NCBI RefSeq assembly: GCF_002846495.1
Contig: NZ_PJNE01000001.1
Span: 1,302,001 to 1,366,000, forward strand
Source: Phycicoccus duodecadis
GTDB lineage: Bacteria > Actinomycetota > Actinomycetes > Actinomycetales > Dermatophilaceae
Direction: 5' to 3'
Length of the DNA: 64,000 nucleotides
Below the pieces are notes generated by a model. It had not been told where the DNA came from, ran no database searches, and was given only the letters and a program-made list of their open reading frames with translations. Shown here one piece after another: positions 7,237 through 16,963 of this stretch (position 1 is its first letter; the number at the start of each line of letters is the position of its first letter). The position numbers and the translations under genes are program-made.

Positions 7237-8396
7237 CCGAAGTTCCTCCCCTCGCCGCGGTACGTCGGCACGCTCTCGACCAGCCGGCTCCCGCGCACCA
7301 GGTGCAGGGTGTCGAAGCGCTCGAGCAGCTCACCGGCCTTGGCCCCACGCATCCACACCCGGTCGCCGAGCCCGAGGTCGTCGACGTCGCCCTCGACCGG
7401 GGTCTGCACCTCGCCGGCCGCCTCGGTGCGCAGCAGCGACAGCCCCGCGCGCACTGGCGAGGGCACCCGCGACCATCCGGGCTCGCCGCTGGCCACGTAG
7501 CCGCCACCGCAGGTCGTGACGATTCCGCGGGCCGGGCGCCGCACCACCGGCAGGGCGTACGCCATCGCGGGGCGGGGCGAGAACGCGTCGTAGCCGTCGA
7601 ACAGGGTCGGCGCGTACAGCCCTGAGCCCGAGGCGAGCTCGGTGACGGCGCTGTCGTCGCCGTAGGTGTGCAGGCTGCCGGTGCCGCCGCCGTTGACGAA
7701 GCGCAGGTCGACCTCGGCCCGCACCGCCTCGACCACCGCCGCCCGCCGCCGGGTCAGCTCGTGCACCGAGCGCCGCTTCAGCAGCCGCACCGCGGCGGAG
7801 TCGGGCAGCCCCGCCACCTGAGCGTCGTAGAACATCAGCCCCCGCACCTCGAGGCCCACGCCGGTGGCCGCCCGCACCACGGCAAGCGCTTCGGCGGGGG
7901 TACGAGTCGGCGACCGGCGCACCCCCAGGTGGGCCCGCCCCACCCGCACGGACGCGTCGACGTCGACCGCCACCCCGACCCCCGACACCGCCGGCCCCAG
8001 GGTGTCGCGCAACCACCGGACGTGCTCGACCGAGTCGACCGTCAGGGTCACCTCGCGCCGCAGCCCGGCGTCGCCCGCCACCGTGCGCACCCCTTCGACA
8101 TCGGCGCTCGGGTAGGCCACGAACACGTCGCGCAACCCCGACCGGACGAGCCACACCGCCTCGGCGACGGCGTACCCCATCACGCCGGCGAACCCCGGGC
8201 GGGCCAGCACGTCGGCCAGCACCCAGCGGCAGCGTAGGGACTTCGACGCCACCCGGATGGGGCGCCCGGCGGCCCGGCGCACGAGGTCGGCGGCGTTGGC
8301 CTCGTAGGCGTCGAGGTCGAGGACCACGAGGGGCGCGGGCAGGCCGGCCGTCGCGGCGTCCCAGCCGCGGGTCACGTCATCCGGTACCGGGCCCAC
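7233..8396 (-). CDS. Amino acid deaminase/aldolase, D-threonine aldolase-like (fold III PLP)
   Basis: 387 residues of the alanine-racemase-N/D-threonine aldolase-like group. The PLP lysine is Lys52 in IRVASKSLRC. A glycine-rich phosphate loop FVNGGGTGSLHTY lies about residue 225-237. The C-terminal beta domain carries TTCGGGYVASG and GLGDRVWMRGAKAGE, the region where metal ligands sit in D-threonine aldolases. The reaction is PLP-dependent retro-aldol cleavage or deamination of a beta-hydroxy amino acid; the natural substrate is unclear. The start is GTG 8396, with TAGGGT 6 nt upstream and no Shine-Dalgarno. It is divergent from the MFS gene only 28 bp away and coupled to the lactone oxidase downstream. 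Confidence 0.8.
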   Translation of the reverse strand: MGPVPDDVTRGWDAATAGLPAPLVVLDLDAYEANAADLVRRAAGRPIRVASKSLRCRWVLADVLARPGFAGVMGYAVAEAVWLVRSGLRDVFVAYPSADVEGVRTVAGDAGLRREVTLTVDSVEHVRWLRDTLGPAVSGVGVAVDVDASVRVGRAHLGVRRSPTRTPAEALAVVRAATGVGLEVRGLMFYDAQVAGLPDSAAVRLLKRRSVHELTRRRAAVVEAVRAEVDLRFVNGGGTGSLHTYGDDSAVTELASGSGLYAPTLFDGYDAFSPRPAMAYALPVVRRPARGIVTTCGGGYVASGEPGWSRVPSPVRAGLSLLRTEAAGEVQTPVEGDVDDLGLGDRVWMRGAKAGELLERFDTLHLVRGSRLVESVPTYRGEGRNFG

Positions 8397-8402
8397 GAGC
8401 CG

Positions 8403-8408
8403 ACCCTA
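8403..8408 (-). promoter_or_regulatory. -10 hexamer TAGGGT for the aldolase/oxidase operon
   Basis: On the minus strand TAGGGT is followed by 6 nt and then GTG 8396. With transcription starting about 6-7 nt after a -10 box, the mRNA would begin at the start codon (leaderless). The -35 region would lie inside the divergent MFS gene. Confidence 0.5.
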
Positions 8409-8412
8409 GTGG

Positions 8413-8418
8413 GATGCT
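8413..8418 (+). promoter_or_regulatory. -10-like hexamer GATGCT for the MFS gene
   Basis: GATGCT followed by GGTCCC and GTG 8425. It lies 4 bp from the opposing TAGGGT box, so RNA polymerase could hardly occupy both promoters at once. Confidence 0.4.
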
Positions 8419-8424
8419 GGTCCC

Positions 8425-9744
8425 GTGACCGAGGACCTGCGAGGCGCCGTCACCGAGCCGGCCCGGCTCCCCGGGCGGCGGATGCCGCACCGGGCCTGGT
8501 CGGTGGCCGCCGTGACGCTGGCCGCGCTGGTGTCCGCGGCCGCCTTCCGCTCCTCCACCGGGGTGCTGCTCGAGCCGGTCGAGACCGAGTTCGGCTGGAG
8601 CCGCGCGACCACCTCGGGTGCGGTCAGCCTCAACCTCGTCCTCTACGGCCTCACCGCCCCGTTCGCCGCCGCCTTCATGGAGCGCTTCGGCGTCCGGCGC
8701 ACCGTGGCCATCGCCCTCGTCGTCGTCGGTACCGCCAGCGGGGCCACGACCGTGATGACCTCCGCGTGGCAGCTCTGGCTGCTGTGGGGGGTCTTCATCG
8801 GCATCGGCACCGGGGCCATGGCGCTCGTCCTCGGGGCGGTCGTCGCCAACCGCTGGTTCGAGCGGCACCGCGGCCTGGTCACCGGCATCTTCTCGGCGGC
8901 CAACGCCACCGGGCAGCTGGTCTTCCTGCCCGTCATCGCCCGCGCGGCCGACGGCCCGGGATGGCGGTGGGCGGCCGGCATCGTCGCCGTGCTGGCCCTG
9001 CTCGTCGCGGTGCTGGTGTCCCTCCTGCTGGTGGACCACCCGAGGGACCGCGGGCTGCTGGCCTACGGCGCCGCCCCCGGCAGCACCCCGGCGGCCCCGA
9101 CCGCCCCCGCCCAGGCCCCCGCCCGCCGGGCCGTCGCGGTCCTGACCCGGTCCGCCCGGTCCTGGCCGTTCTGGGCCCTGGTCCTCACCTTCTGGGTCTG
9201 CGGCTGGTCGACCAACGGCATCATCCAGACCCACTTCGTCCCGGCGGCCCACGACCACGGGATGCCGCCGACGACGGCCGCGGGGCTGCTCGCCGTCGTG
9301 GGGATCTTCGACATCGCGGGCACCATTGGCTCCGGGTGGCTCACCGACCGGGTGGACCCCCGGCTGCTGCTGGCCGGGTACTACGCGGGGCGCGGGCTGT
9401 CGCTGCTGGCCCTCGACGCCGTCCTGGCCCCCGGCATCGAGCCGGGCATGTGGGTGTTTATCGTCTTCTACGGGCTCGACTGGGTCGCCACCGTCCCGCC
9501 CACCATCGCCCTGTGCCGCACGCACTTCGGTGCCGAGGACTCCGGGGTGGTGTTCGGCTGGGTCTTCGCCTCGCACATGGTCGGCGCCGGGGTCGGCGCG
9601 AGCGTGGCCGGGGCGGTACGCACCGCCCAGGGCGACTACCACTGGGCCTGGGTCGGCGCCGCGGTGCTGTGCTTCGCCGCCGTCGCCCTGGCGCTGGCCA
9701 TCCCCCGACGGCCCCGCGCCGAGATGCTCGGCCCGAGCGGCTGA
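8425..9744 (+). CDS. MFS transporter, 12 TM
   Basis: 439 residues with twelve hydrophobic segments. The loop 2-3 MFS signature is present in degenerate form (ERFGVRRTVAIALVV), as is the loop 8-9 counterpart (GSGWLTDRVDPRLLLAGYY). A Pro/Ala-rich cytoplasmic loop around residues 215-235 joins the two halves. The overall pattern (FRSSTGVLLEPVETEFGWSR near TM1, AALVLGAVVANRWFERHRG near TM4) resembles the monocarboxylate/oxalate-formate antiporter-like MFS group. The substrate is unknown, but its divergence from the aldolase/lactone oxidase operon suggests it imports or exports a metabolite of those enzymes. GTG 8425 is chosen because it immediately precedes a consistent N-terminus and because of the GATGCT box. 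Confidence 0.8.
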   Translation: MTEDLRGAVTEPARLPGRRMPHRAWSVAAVTLAALVSAAAFRSSTGVLLEPVETEFGWSRATTSGAVSLNLVLYGLTAPFAAAFMERFGVRRTVAIALVVVGTASGATTVMTSAWQLWLLWGVFIGIGTGAMALVLGAVVANRWFERHRGLVTGIFSAANATGQLVFLPVIARAADGPGWRWAAGIVAVLALLVAVLVSLLLVDHPRDRGLLAYGAAPGSTPAAPTAPAQAPARRAVAVLTRSARSWPFWALVLTFWVCGWSTNGIIQTHFVPAAHDHGMPPTTAAGLLAVVGIFDIAGTIGSGWLTDRVDPRLLLAGYYAGRGLSLLALDAVLAPGIEPGMWVFIVFYGLDWVATVPPTIALCRTHFGAEDSGVVFGWVFASHMVGAGVGASVAGAVRTAQGDYHWAWVGAAVLCFAAVALALAIPRRPRAEMLGPSG

Positions 9745-9790
9745 CGGCCCCGGCCGCCGCGGGCGTCATCCCGGAACCTCGTGGGTCGTG

Positions 9791-9841
9791 CGGGAAACCT
9801 TCCGCTGCGACCCCGGGGTTTCCCGCCGGGGGCGGGAAACC
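9791..9841. terminator. Triple CGGGAAACC repeat forming alternative hairpins between convergent genes
   Basis: CGGGAAACC occurs at 9791-9799 and 9833-9841, and its exact complement GGTTTCCCG at 9817-9825. The middle arm can pair with either side: a 9-bp stem with a 7-nt loop to the right, or a 17-nt loop to the left. It lies between the MFS stop (9744) and the polyprenyl synthase stop (9849), which suits a bidirectional terminator ending both transcripts, including the long nuo message. Confidence 0.6.
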
Positions 9842-9848
9842 TGAGGCG

Positions 9849-10874
9849 TCAGCCGACGCGGGTGACGACGCCCGCGGCCAGGGCGCGCAGCGCGTCCTTG
9901 GCCTCGCTCGGCGGCAGCGGGTCGAGCACCGCCTGCGCCCGCGACGCCACCGCGGCGGCGTGCTCGCGGGCCCGCTCCATCGCCGGATGCACCCGCAGCA
10001 GCGCCAGCGCCTCGGCCAGCGGGCCGTCCTGGCTCAGGTCGCCGCGCAGCAGCTCCTGGAGCCGTGCGTCGGCGGGGTCGGTGGACGCCAGCACGAACAG
10101 CACCGGCAGCGTGCGCTTGCCCTCGCGCAGGTCGGTGCCGGGCGTCTTCCCGGTCTCCTCGGCCTCCGAGGCGATGTCGATGAGGTCGTCGGACAGCTGG
10201 AACGCCACCCCGAGCCGCTCGCCGTACTCCCGCAGGAGCTCGACGACCTCGGGCGAGCAGCCGCCGAACATGGCGCCGTACCGCGCGGCGGTGGCGATCA
10301 GCACGCCGGTCTTGTCCTCGAGGACGTGCAGGTAGTACTCGACCGGGTCCTGGCCCGGGGGGCAGGGCCGGTCGTCCCGGATCTGCCCGGAGCAGAGCCG
10401 CACGAAGGTCTGCGCCTGAATCTTGACGGCCTCGGGCCCGAGGTCGGCCACGATGTCGGACGCGGTGCCGAACAGCAGGTCGCCGACCAGGATGGCGGTG
10501 GAGTTGTCGTACAGGGCGTTGGCGCTCGGGGCCCCACGCCGCACGTCGGCCTCGTCCATGACGTCGTCGTGGTAGAGCGAGGCCAGGTGGGTCAGCTCGA
10601 CGCCGGTGGCGGCGGCCACGACGTGCTCGTTCACGCCCGAGCCGACCTCGGCCGCCAGCAGGGTCAGCAGCGGCCGGAACCGCTTGCCGCCGGCCAGGGT
10701 CAGGTGCGAGCTCGCCTGCGCCACGAACGGGTCGTCGTGGTCGACCCGCCGCGCGATGAGGTCCTCGACGGCCGCGAGCCCGGTGGTCAGCCGCTCGCGC
10801 AGGCCGTCGCTCGCGCCGGGCAGCGACAGCACCGACGGGGTACCGCGCTGGGCCGCCGGCGCCGGGTGGCTCAC
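9849..10874 (-). CDS. Long-chain polyprenyl diphosphate synthase
   Basis: 341-residue trans-isoprenyl diphosphate synthase. First aspartate-rich motif DDVMD (103-107), GGKRFRP (62-68) and second motif DDLID (229-233). It condenses IPP units onto an allylic primer to make the long-chain tail used by MenA for menaquinone. The positions before DDVMD carry small/medium residues typical of long-chain enzymes, but chain length is not certain. The GTG start lies in a GTGA overlap with nuoN, so the side-chain enzyme is coupled to the complex that uses the quinone. Often named heptaprenyl diphosphate synthase component II or grcC in relatives. The last gene of the 17-kb nuo transcript. Confidence 0.9.
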   Translation of the reverse strand: MSHPAPAAQRGTPSVLSLPGASDGLRERLTTGLAAVEDLIARRVDHDDPFVAQASSHLTLAGGKRFRPLLTLLAAEVGSGVNEHVVAAATGVELTHLASLYHDDVMDEADVRRGAPSANALYDNSTAILVGDLLFGTASDIVADLGPEAVKIQAQTFVRLCSGQIRDDRPCPPGQDPVEYYLHVLEDKTGVLIATAARYGAMFGGCSPEVVELLREYGERLGVAFQLSDDLIDIASEAEETGKTPGTDLREGKRTLPVLFVLASTDPADARLQELLRGDLSQDGPLAEALALLRVHPAMERAREHAAAVASRAQAVLDPLPPSEAKDALRALAAGVVTRVG

Positions 10875-12418
10875 AGGAGGAACTGCGAGGCGTTGCCCGC
10901 GAGCTGGAGCACGTACGTCGGGGCCACGCCCGCGAGCAGGGTGACGGCCAGGCCGACGCCGATGGCGAGCTTCGAGCCGAAGGACGCCCGCAGGGCCACG
11001 ACGCCTTCGACGGGCTCGGTGAAGTACATCAGCACGATGAGGCGCACGTAGACGAACGCGGTGACGGCCGAGGCCAGCACACCGACGACGACCATCACGA
11101 CACCCGAGGTACCGGACGCCACCGCGGGCGCGAAGGTCGCGAACTTGGCGGTGAAGCCCGAGGTCAGCGGGATGCCCGCGAAGGCCAGCAGCAGGAAGGC
11201 GAACGAGCCCGCGACCACCGGGTGGCGCCGGCCGAGGCCCGCCCACTGCGACAGGTGCGAGGCCTCGGAGCCGTCCTGGCGCACCATCGCGACGATGGCG
11301 AAGGCGGCGATCGTGGTGGCGCCGTAGGCCACGAGGTAGAACATGACCCCACCGACGGCGGCCTTCGAGAACGCCAGCACCCCGACCAGGATGAAGCCGG
11401 CGTGCGCGACCGACGAGTAGGCCAGCAGGCGCTTGACGTCGGTCTGGGTGACCGAGAGCACCGCGCCCACGACCATGGTCAGGATGGCGATGACGACGAC
11501 ACCGATCTGCCAGTCCCACCGGTCGCCGCCGACGCCCACGTAGGCCAAGCGCAGGATGGCGCCGAAGGCCGCGAGCTTGGTGCAGGCCGCCATGAAGCCG
11601 GTGACGGGGGTGGGCGCGCCCTGGTAGGCGTCCGGGGTCCACGAGTGGAACGGCACGGCGCCGACCTTGAAGAGCAGGCCGATGAGCGTCAGCACGACGC
11701 CGGGGAGCAGCAGCCCCTCGAGACCACCCGGAGTGCTGCTGATCGCCTGGGCGATGACCTTGAGGTCGGAGGAGCCGGCGAAGCCGTACAGCAGCGCGGA
11801 GCCGAACAGGAAGAAGGCACTGGAGAAGGCCCCCAGGAGGAAGTACTTCAGCGCCGCCTCCTGCGACAGCAACCGGCGGCGGCGCGACAGCCCGGTCATC
11901 ACGTACAGCGGGAGCGAGAGGACCTCGAGCCCGACGAACATCGTGATGAGGTCGTTGGCGGAGACGAAGATCATCATCCCGAAGACCGCGAACAGGGTCA
12001 GCGGGAAGACCTCGGAGGTCGCGTACCCGGCGCGGGTGGCGGCGTCCTCCTGGCCCGAGCCCGGGGTCGACGCACCCATCGGGGTGAAGGCGTCGGAGCC
12101 GACCCCGCCGAAGCGCTCGGCCATGACCAGCACGCTGAGCACCGAGAGCGCCAGGAGCGTCCCCTGGAGGAAGAGCGCGACGCCGTCGAGCGACAGCGAG
12201 CCGCCGAAGGTGACGGCCAGGTGGCCGCGGCTCCAGACGGCGAGGACGACCAGCGCCGCGACCAGGACGACGAGGGTGAGCACGACCTGGATGCCGTGCC
12301 GACGGCCGCGGGGCGCGAAGGCCTCGACGAGCACCCCGACGAGCGCACCCGCGACGACGATCAGCATCGGCGCGACCGCGACGTAGTCGACGGTCACGGC
12401 CTGGAAGGCGGCGGGCAT
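10871..12418 (-). CDS. nuoN: NADH-quinone oxidoreductase subunit N
   Basis: 515 residues, about fourteen membrane helices, one of three antiporter-like proton channels of complex I. Family signatures are present: SANDLITMFVGLEVLSLPLYVMTG (trans-membrane helix 5 with its functional Glu), LLFKVGAVPFHSWTPDAYQGAPTPVTGF (helix 7-8 Lys and loop) and TQTDVKRLLAYSSVAHAGFILVG. A longer frame extends upstream, but ATG 12418 overlaps the nuoM stop (ATGA) and starts a normal NuoN N-terminus, so the extra upstream sequence belongs to the nuoM coding frame. An acidic/Gly-rich loop (ASTPGSGQEDAATRAG) is inserted between helices 3 and 4. Confidence 0.96.
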   Translation of the reverse strand: MPAAFQAVTVDYVAVAPMLIVVAGALVGVLVEAFAPRGRRHGIQVVLTLVVLVAALVVLAVWSRGHLAVTFGGSLSLDGVALFLQGTLLALSVLSVLVMAERFGGVGSDAFTPMGASTPGSGQEDAATRAGYATSEVFPLTLFAVFGMMIFVSANDLITMFVGLEVLSLPLYVMTGLSRRRRLLSQEAALKYFLLGAFSSAFFLFGSALLYGFAGSSDLKVIAQAISSTPGGLEGLLLPGVVLTLIGLLFKVGAVPFHSWTPDAYQGAPTPVTGFMAACTKLAAFGAILRLAYVGVGGDRWDWQIGVVVIAILTMVVGAVLSVTQTDVKRLLAYSSVAHAGFILVGVLAFSKAAVGGVMFYLVAYGATTIAAFAIVAMVRQDGSEASHLSQWAGLGRRHPVVAGSFAFLLLAFAGIPLTSGFTAKFATFAPAVASGTSGVVMVVVGVLASAVTAFVYVRLIVLMYFTEPVEGVVALRASFGSKLAIGVGLAVTLLAGVAPTYVLQLAGNASQFLL

Positions 12419-13959
12419 CACTTCGAGCTCCCGGGGGCGGCGGAGGTGGGGGCCGGGTCCGTGACGCCGACGATCTGCATCGTCCTGTCCACGGCCGGGT
12501 TGACGAGGTCGAGCACGGGCTTGGGATAGAAGCCGAGCAGGACGAACGAGGCGATGATCGGGGCCACGACCCACTTCTCACGCCGGTTCAGGTCACGCGG
12601 GTGCCCGCCCTCGGCGAACGCGGGCTTGGGGCCGGTCATCACGCGCTGGTACATCAGCAGGATGTACAACGCGGCCAGGACGATGCCCAGGGCGGCGATG
12701 ACGGCCGCGACCTTGTAGCGCATGAAGGTGCCCTGGAGGACCAGGAACTCCGACACGAACGACGACAGGCCGGGCAGCGCGAGCGAGGACAGCCCCGCGA
12801 CCAGGAAGGTGCCGGCGAGCACCGGGGTGACCCGTTGCCAGCCGCCGTAGTCGGGGATGCGCTTGCTGCCGTGGCGGGTGACGAGGAACCCGGCGATGAG
12901 GAAGAGCCCGGCCGTCGAGAACCCGTGGTTGACCATGTACAGCGTGGAGCCGGCGCCCCCGACGCTGGTCATCGCGAAGATGCCCAGGACGATGAAGCCG
13001 AAGTGGCTGATCGAGGTGAACGCGATGAGGCGCATCATGTCGGTCTGCCCGATGGCCAGCAGCGCCCCGTAGACCACCGAGATCACGGCGAGCGTGAGCA
13101 CGACCGGGGTGGCCCACGTCGAGGCCTCCGGGAAGAGCTGGAGGCAGAAGCGGATCATCCCGTAGGTGCCGACCTTGTCGAGCACGCCGACCAGCAGCAC
13201 GGCCGTGGCCGGGCGGGCCTCGGTGGCGGCGTCCGGCAGCCAGGTGTGCACCGGCCACATCGGGGCCTTGACGGCGAAGGCGATGAAGAACCCGACGAAC
13301 ATCCAGCGCAGCGCGGCCGGGGAGCCGTCGACGTTGCCGATCAGCTTCTCGACCAGGAAGCCGTCGGGGCCGCCCGGGCCCGCGACGTAGACCGCGATGA
13401 CCGACACGAGCATGACCAGGCCGCCGGCCAGCGAGAACAGCAGGAACTTGACGGCGGCGTACTGCCGCCGCGGCCCGCCGTAGAGCCCGATGAGGAAGTA
13501 CACCGGGATGAGCATGGCCTCGAAGAAGACGTAGAACAGGAAGACGTCGGTGGCCGCGAAGACGCCGACCATGAAGGCCTCGAGCACCAGCATCAGCGCG
13601 AAGTAGCGCTGGGTGCGGCCGGTGTCGACCTCGTCGACGTCGTTCCAGGCCGCCAGCAGGCAGACCGGGGTGAGGATGACGGCCATCACGATGAGCGCCA
13701 GCGCGATGCCGTCGACCCCGAGGGCGTAGGACACGCCGAACTGCGGGATCCACGCGTGGGTCTCGGTGAGCTGGAACATCGCGCCGGAGCCGCTGTCGAA
13801 GGCCACCCACGCGGCGATGCCGAGCGCGAGGGTGACGAGCGAGACCCCGAGCGCGACCTGACGGGCGTGGCGCGCGGCGCCCGAGGGCAGCGCGGCCACG
13901 ACGACCGCGCCGACGAGCGGCACGACCATCATCAGCGTGAGCAGAGGCAGGGAGGTCAC
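12418..13959 (-). CDS. nuoM: NADH-quinone oxidoreductase subunit M
   Basis: 513 residues, multi-pass antiporter-like subunit. Signatures: [21 protein letters not shown] with the helix-5 Glu, [28 protein letters not shown]-type helix 7-8 segment with the functional Lys, and [23 protein letters not shown]. The GTG start at 13959 overlaps the nuoL stop in GTGA; longer upstream frames are out-of-frame translations of nuoL. The C-terminal tail after the last helix is short and Pro/Ala/Ser-rich. It acts in the distal membrane arm with NuoL and NuoN to translocate protons. Confidence 0.96.
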   Translation of the reverse strand: MTSLPLLTLMMVVPLVGAVVVAALPSGAARHARQVALGVSLVTLALGIAAWVAFDSGSGAMFQLTETHAWIPQFGVSYALGVDGIALALIVMAVILTPVCLLAAWNDVDEVDTGRTQRYFALMLVLEAFMVGVFAATDVFLFYVFFEAMLIPVYFLIGLYGGPRRQYAAVKFLLFSLAGGLVMLVSVIAVYVAGPGGPDGFLVEKLIGNVDGSPAALRWMFVGFFIAFAVKAPMWPVHTWLPDAATEARPATAVLLVGVLDKVGTYGMIRFCLQLFPEASTWATPVVLTLAVISVVYGALLAIGQTDMMRLIAFTSISHFGFIVLGIFAMTSVGGAGSTLYMVNHGFSTAGLFLIAGFLVTRHGSKRIPDYGGWQRVTPVLAGTFLVAGLSSLALPGLSSFVSEFLVLQGTFMRYKVAAVIAALGIVLAALYILLMYQRVMTGPKPAFAEGGHPRDLNRREKWVVAPIIASFVLLGFYPKPVLDLVNPAVDRTMQIVGVTDPAPTSAAPGSSK

Positions 13960-15887
13960 TGGATCACCCACAGAGCACCGAGGACGGCGACGACGCCGGT
14001 GAGCATCGTCAGGGCATAGGACCGGGCGTAGCCGGTCTGGAGGCGACGCAGCCTCGAGGACAGGCCGCCGACGAAGGCCGCGAGACCACCGACGGCGCCG
14101 TCGACCCCCCGCGCGTCGGCGAAGACCAGCGCTCGGGTGGCGTGCACGCCGGGGCGCATGAAGAGGCCCTCGTTGACGGCGTCCTGGTAGAGGTCGACGC
14201 GGGCGGCGCGGGTGAGCACCGAGCCGCGCGGGGCGACCTCGGGCACGTCGGCCTGCCAGTAGCCGCGCCAGGCCAGGAAGATGCCGCCCGCGACGAACAG
14301 CAGGGTCAGGACCATCAGCACGGGCACCGCGATGACCGGGCTCTCCTCGCCGTGCTCCCCCACGACCGGGGCCAGCCACGACTGGATGGCGCCGGTGGGG
14401 CCGAGCGCCAGGCCCAGGAAGGCCGAGCCGGCGGCCAGGACGATCATCGGGATGGTCATGATCCGGGGCGACTCGTGCGGGTGCACGTCCTCGGTCCAGC
14501 GCCGCGGGCCCTGGAAGGTCATGAAGAACAGGCGCGACATGTAGAACGCGGTGATGCCGGCACCCACGAGCGCGGCCCCGCCGAGGACCCACGGCTGCCA
14601 GCCTTCGCCGACGAACGCGGCCTCGATGATCTTGTCCTTGGACCAGAAGCCCGAGAACGGCGGCACGCCCAGGATGGCGAGCCACCCCAGGGCGAAGGTG
14701 CCCCAGGTGACCTTCATGACCCCGGACAGGCCGCCGAAGCGGCGCATGTTGACCTGGTCGTTCATGCCGTGCATGACCGAACCGGCCCCGAGGAACATCC
14801 CGGCCTTGAAGAAGCCGTGGGTGAGCAGGTGGAAGATCGCGAAGGCGTAGCCGACCGGCCCGAGGCCGGCGGCCAGCATCATGTAGCCGATCTGGCTCAT
14901 GGTGGAGGCGGCCAGCGCCTTCTTGATGTCGTCCTTGGCGCAGCCGACGACGGCCCCGAAGAGCAGGGTCACCGCACCGACCAGCGCGACGGCCAGGCGG
15001 GCGTCGGGCGTGGCGTCGTAGATGACGTGGCTGCGCACCACGAGGTAGACCCCGGCGGTGACCATGGTCGCCGCGTGGATCAGGGCCGAGACCGGGGTGG
15101 GGCCGGCCATGGCGTCGCCGAGCCAGGACTGCAGCGGGAACTGCGCCGACTTGCCGCAGGCCCCGACGAGCAGCAGCAGCCCGATGGCGGTCAGGGTGGC
15201 CGGGTTCGCGTTCGCGACGCCCGCGTTGACGGTGGCGTAGTCGACGCCGCCGAAGCTGACGAACATCGTCATGATCGCGATGGACAGCCCGAGGTCGCCG
15301 ACGCGGTTGACGAAGAACGCCTTGTTGGCGGCGGTCGCGTAGGCCGGGTTCCAGTTCCAGAAGCCGATGAGCAGGTACGAGGCCAGGCCCACGCCCTCCC
15401 AGCCGACGAACAGCAGCAGGTAGCTGTCGGAGAGGACCAGCAGCAGCATGGCCGCGACGAACAGGTTCAGGTATGCGAAGAAGCGCCGCTTGTCGGGGTC
15501 GTGCTCCATGTACCCGAGCGAGTACACGTGGATGAGGGAGCCCACGAACGTGATGAGCATGACGAAGCTCATCGACAGCGGGTCGACCAGCAGGCCGAGG
15601 TCGAGCTTGAACGACCCCGCCGGGACCCAGTTCCAGAGCTTCAGGTGCATGCCCCGGTCCTCGGCCGCCATCCCGAGCAGCTGCACGAGGATGAGGACGC
15701 CGAAGCCGAAGCTCGCCCAGGACAGGCCGGTGGCCAGGCCGGGCCCGATCTTGTCGGTGCGCCGGCCGCCGAGCAGCAGGACGACGGCACCGAGCAGGGG
15801 CAGCGCGACGAGCAGCCAAGCGAGCGAGGAGATCCCGCTCGCGGCGCCCGCGGTCATCGCGCCGCCCTCGGTGATGAGTGAGTGCAC
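13956..15887 (-). CDS. nuoL: NADH-quinone oxidoreductase subunit L
   Basis: 643 residues, the largest antiporter-like subunit at the end of the membrane arm. Signatures include [59 protein letters not shown] and [22 protein letters not shown]. The C-terminal region (after about residue 500) carries the helix that runs along the membrane arm in complex I. The chosen start is GTG 15887 with AAGGAG spaced 6 nt; ATG 15857 is an alternative that would remove ten residues. It is separated from nuoK by 9 bp, the only nuoB-N junction with no overlap. Confidence 0.96.
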   Translation of the reverse strand: MHSLITEGGAMTAGAASGISSLAWLLVALPLLGAVVLLLGGRRTDKIGPGLATGLSWASFGFGVLILVQLLGMAAEDRGMHLKLWNWVPAGSFKLDLGLLVDPLSMSFVMLITFVGSLIHVYSLGYMEHDPDKRRFFAYLNLFVAAMLLLVLSDSYLLLFVGWEGVGLASYLLIGFWNWNPAYATAANKAFFVNRVGDLGLSIAIMTMFVSFGGVDYATVNAGVANANPATLTAIGLLLLVGACGKSAQFPLQSWLGDAMAGPTPVSALIHAATMVTAGVYLVVRSHVIYDATPDARLAVALVGAVTLLFGAVVGCAKDDIKKALAASTMSQIGYMMLAAGLGPVGYAFAIFHLLTHGFFKAGMFLGAGSVMHGMNDQVNMRRFGGLSGVMKVTWGTFALGWLAILGVPPFSGFWSKDKIIEAAFVGEGWQPWVLGGAALVGAGITAFYMSRLFFMTFQGPRRWTEDVHPHESPRIMTIPMIVLAAGSAFLGLALGPTGAIQSWLAPVVGEHGEESPVIAVPVLMVLTLLFVAGGIFLAWRGYWQADVPEVAPRGSVLTRAARVDLYQDAVNEGLFMRPGVHATRALVFADARGVDGAVGGLAAFVGGLSSRLRRLQTGYARSYALTMLTGVVAVLGALWVIQ

Positions 15888-15896
15888 CAGTGCTCC

Positions 15897-16196
15897 TTAC
15901 AGCTTCAGCAGGTTCGCGTCGTCGACCGAGGCCGACCGGCGGGACCGGAAGATCGCCATGATGATGGCCAGGCCGACGACGACCTCGGCGGCCGCGACGA
16001 CCATGACGAAGAGGGCGATGACCTGGCCGTCGAGGTTCCCGTGCATCCGCGCGAAGGTCACGAAGACCAGGTTCGCGGCGTTCAGCATGAGCTCGACGCC
16101 CATGAAGACGATGATGGCGTTGCGGCGGGTGAGCACGACGGCTCCCCCGATGCAGAAGAGCACCGTCGCCAGGTAGACGTAGTTGATGAGGCTCAC
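15897..16196 (-). CDS. nuoK: NADH-quinone oxidoreductase subunit K
   Basis: 99 residues, three membrane helices (MrpC-like). The second helix carries [16 protein letters not shown] with the conserved membrane Glu of the proton path, and the third carries [17 protein letters not shown] with the second Glu. The GTG start is in a GTGA overlap with nuoJ. Normal length for the family. Confidence 0.95.
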   Translation of the reverse strand: MSLINYVYLATVLFCIGGAVVLTRRNAIIVFMGVELMLNAANLVFVTFARMHGNLDGQVIALFVMVVAAAEVVVGLAIIMAIFRSRRSASVDDANLLKL

Positions 16197-16963
16197 CGCT
16201 CGCTCCCCTCGCGCACGTCGCGCTCGATCTCGCGCTCGCCGTCGGTGTAGGGCGAGGGCGACAGGTTCTGGTCGCGGGCCGTCAGGACCCGCGAGACGGA
16301 CAGCTCGGAGGGCGTGCCGTCGGGCAGCAGCGCCGGGGTGTCGACCGCGTTGTGGCGGGCGTATACACCGGGGGCGGGCAGGCCGGCCAGGTGCTTGCCC
16401 TCCTGGAAGCGGCGCTTGCTCCACTCCTTCTGGTCCGGGCCGCGGCCGAGCCGCTCGCGGTGGGCCAGGACCATGGCGCCGAGGGCGGCCGTGATCAGCA
16501 GGGCGCTGGTGGCCTCGAAGACCCACACGTAGCGGCCGAAGATCAGCTGCGCCACACCCGAGACGTTGCCGGTCTGGGCGTTGACGGCGGCCAGGCCCAC
16601 GGTCTCGCGGACGGTCGCCTTGCCGATCTGCGCGCCCAGGATGCCGCCGAGCCCGATGGCGAGGACCGCGGTGGCCCAGCGCTGGCCGGTGAGGGTCTCG
16701 ACGAGGCTGTCGCTGGAGTCGACCCCGACGAGCATGAGCACGAAGAGGAAGAGCATCATCACGGCGCCGGTGTAGACGAAGATCTGGATGACGCCGAGGA
16801 AGTCGGCGTTCTGCGCGAGGTAGAACACGCCCAGGATGATCATCGTCATCGCCATGCCGAGGGCCGCGTGCACGGCCTTCTTCGCGAAGACCAGGCCGAG
16901 GGACCCCACGACCGCCAGCGGGCCGAGGATCCAGAACATCACCTGTTCGCCGGTGCCGGTCAC
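16193..16963 (-). CDS. nuoJ: NADH-quinone oxidoreductase subunit J
   Basis: 256 residues. The first about 175 form five membrane helices with the NuoJ pattern [52 protein letters not shown], here cited in parts: the [12 protein letters not shown] stretch is the hallmark pi-bulge helix. The C-terminal about 80 residues are an extra-long soluble tail (Lys/Glu/Pro-rich), longer than in E. coli NuoJ (184 residues) but common in actinobacteria. GTG 16963 overlaps the nuoI stop by 4 bp; the ATG nine codons later is an alternative start. Confidence 0.94.
   Translation of the reverse strand: MTGTGEQVMFWILGPLAVVGSLGLVFAKKAVHAALGMAMTMIILGVFYLAQNADFLGVIQIFVYTGAVMMLFLFVLMLVGVDSSDSLVETLTGQRWATAVLAIGLGGILGAQIGKATVRETVGLAAVNAQTGNVSGVAQLIFGRYVWVFEATSALLITAALGAMVLAHRERLGRGPDQKEWSKRRFQEGKHLAGLPAPGVYARHNAVDTPALLPDGTPSELSVSRVLTARDQNLSPSPYTDGEREIERDVREGSER

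Noticed and set aside
12601-15881. Long plus-strand open frames of 472 and 579 codons opposite nuoM and nuoL
   Set aside because: They are Asp/Glu/Arg/His/Gly-rich antisense translations caused by GC-rich third positions, with no hydrophobic or motif content, while the minus strand encodes intact NuoM and NuoL.
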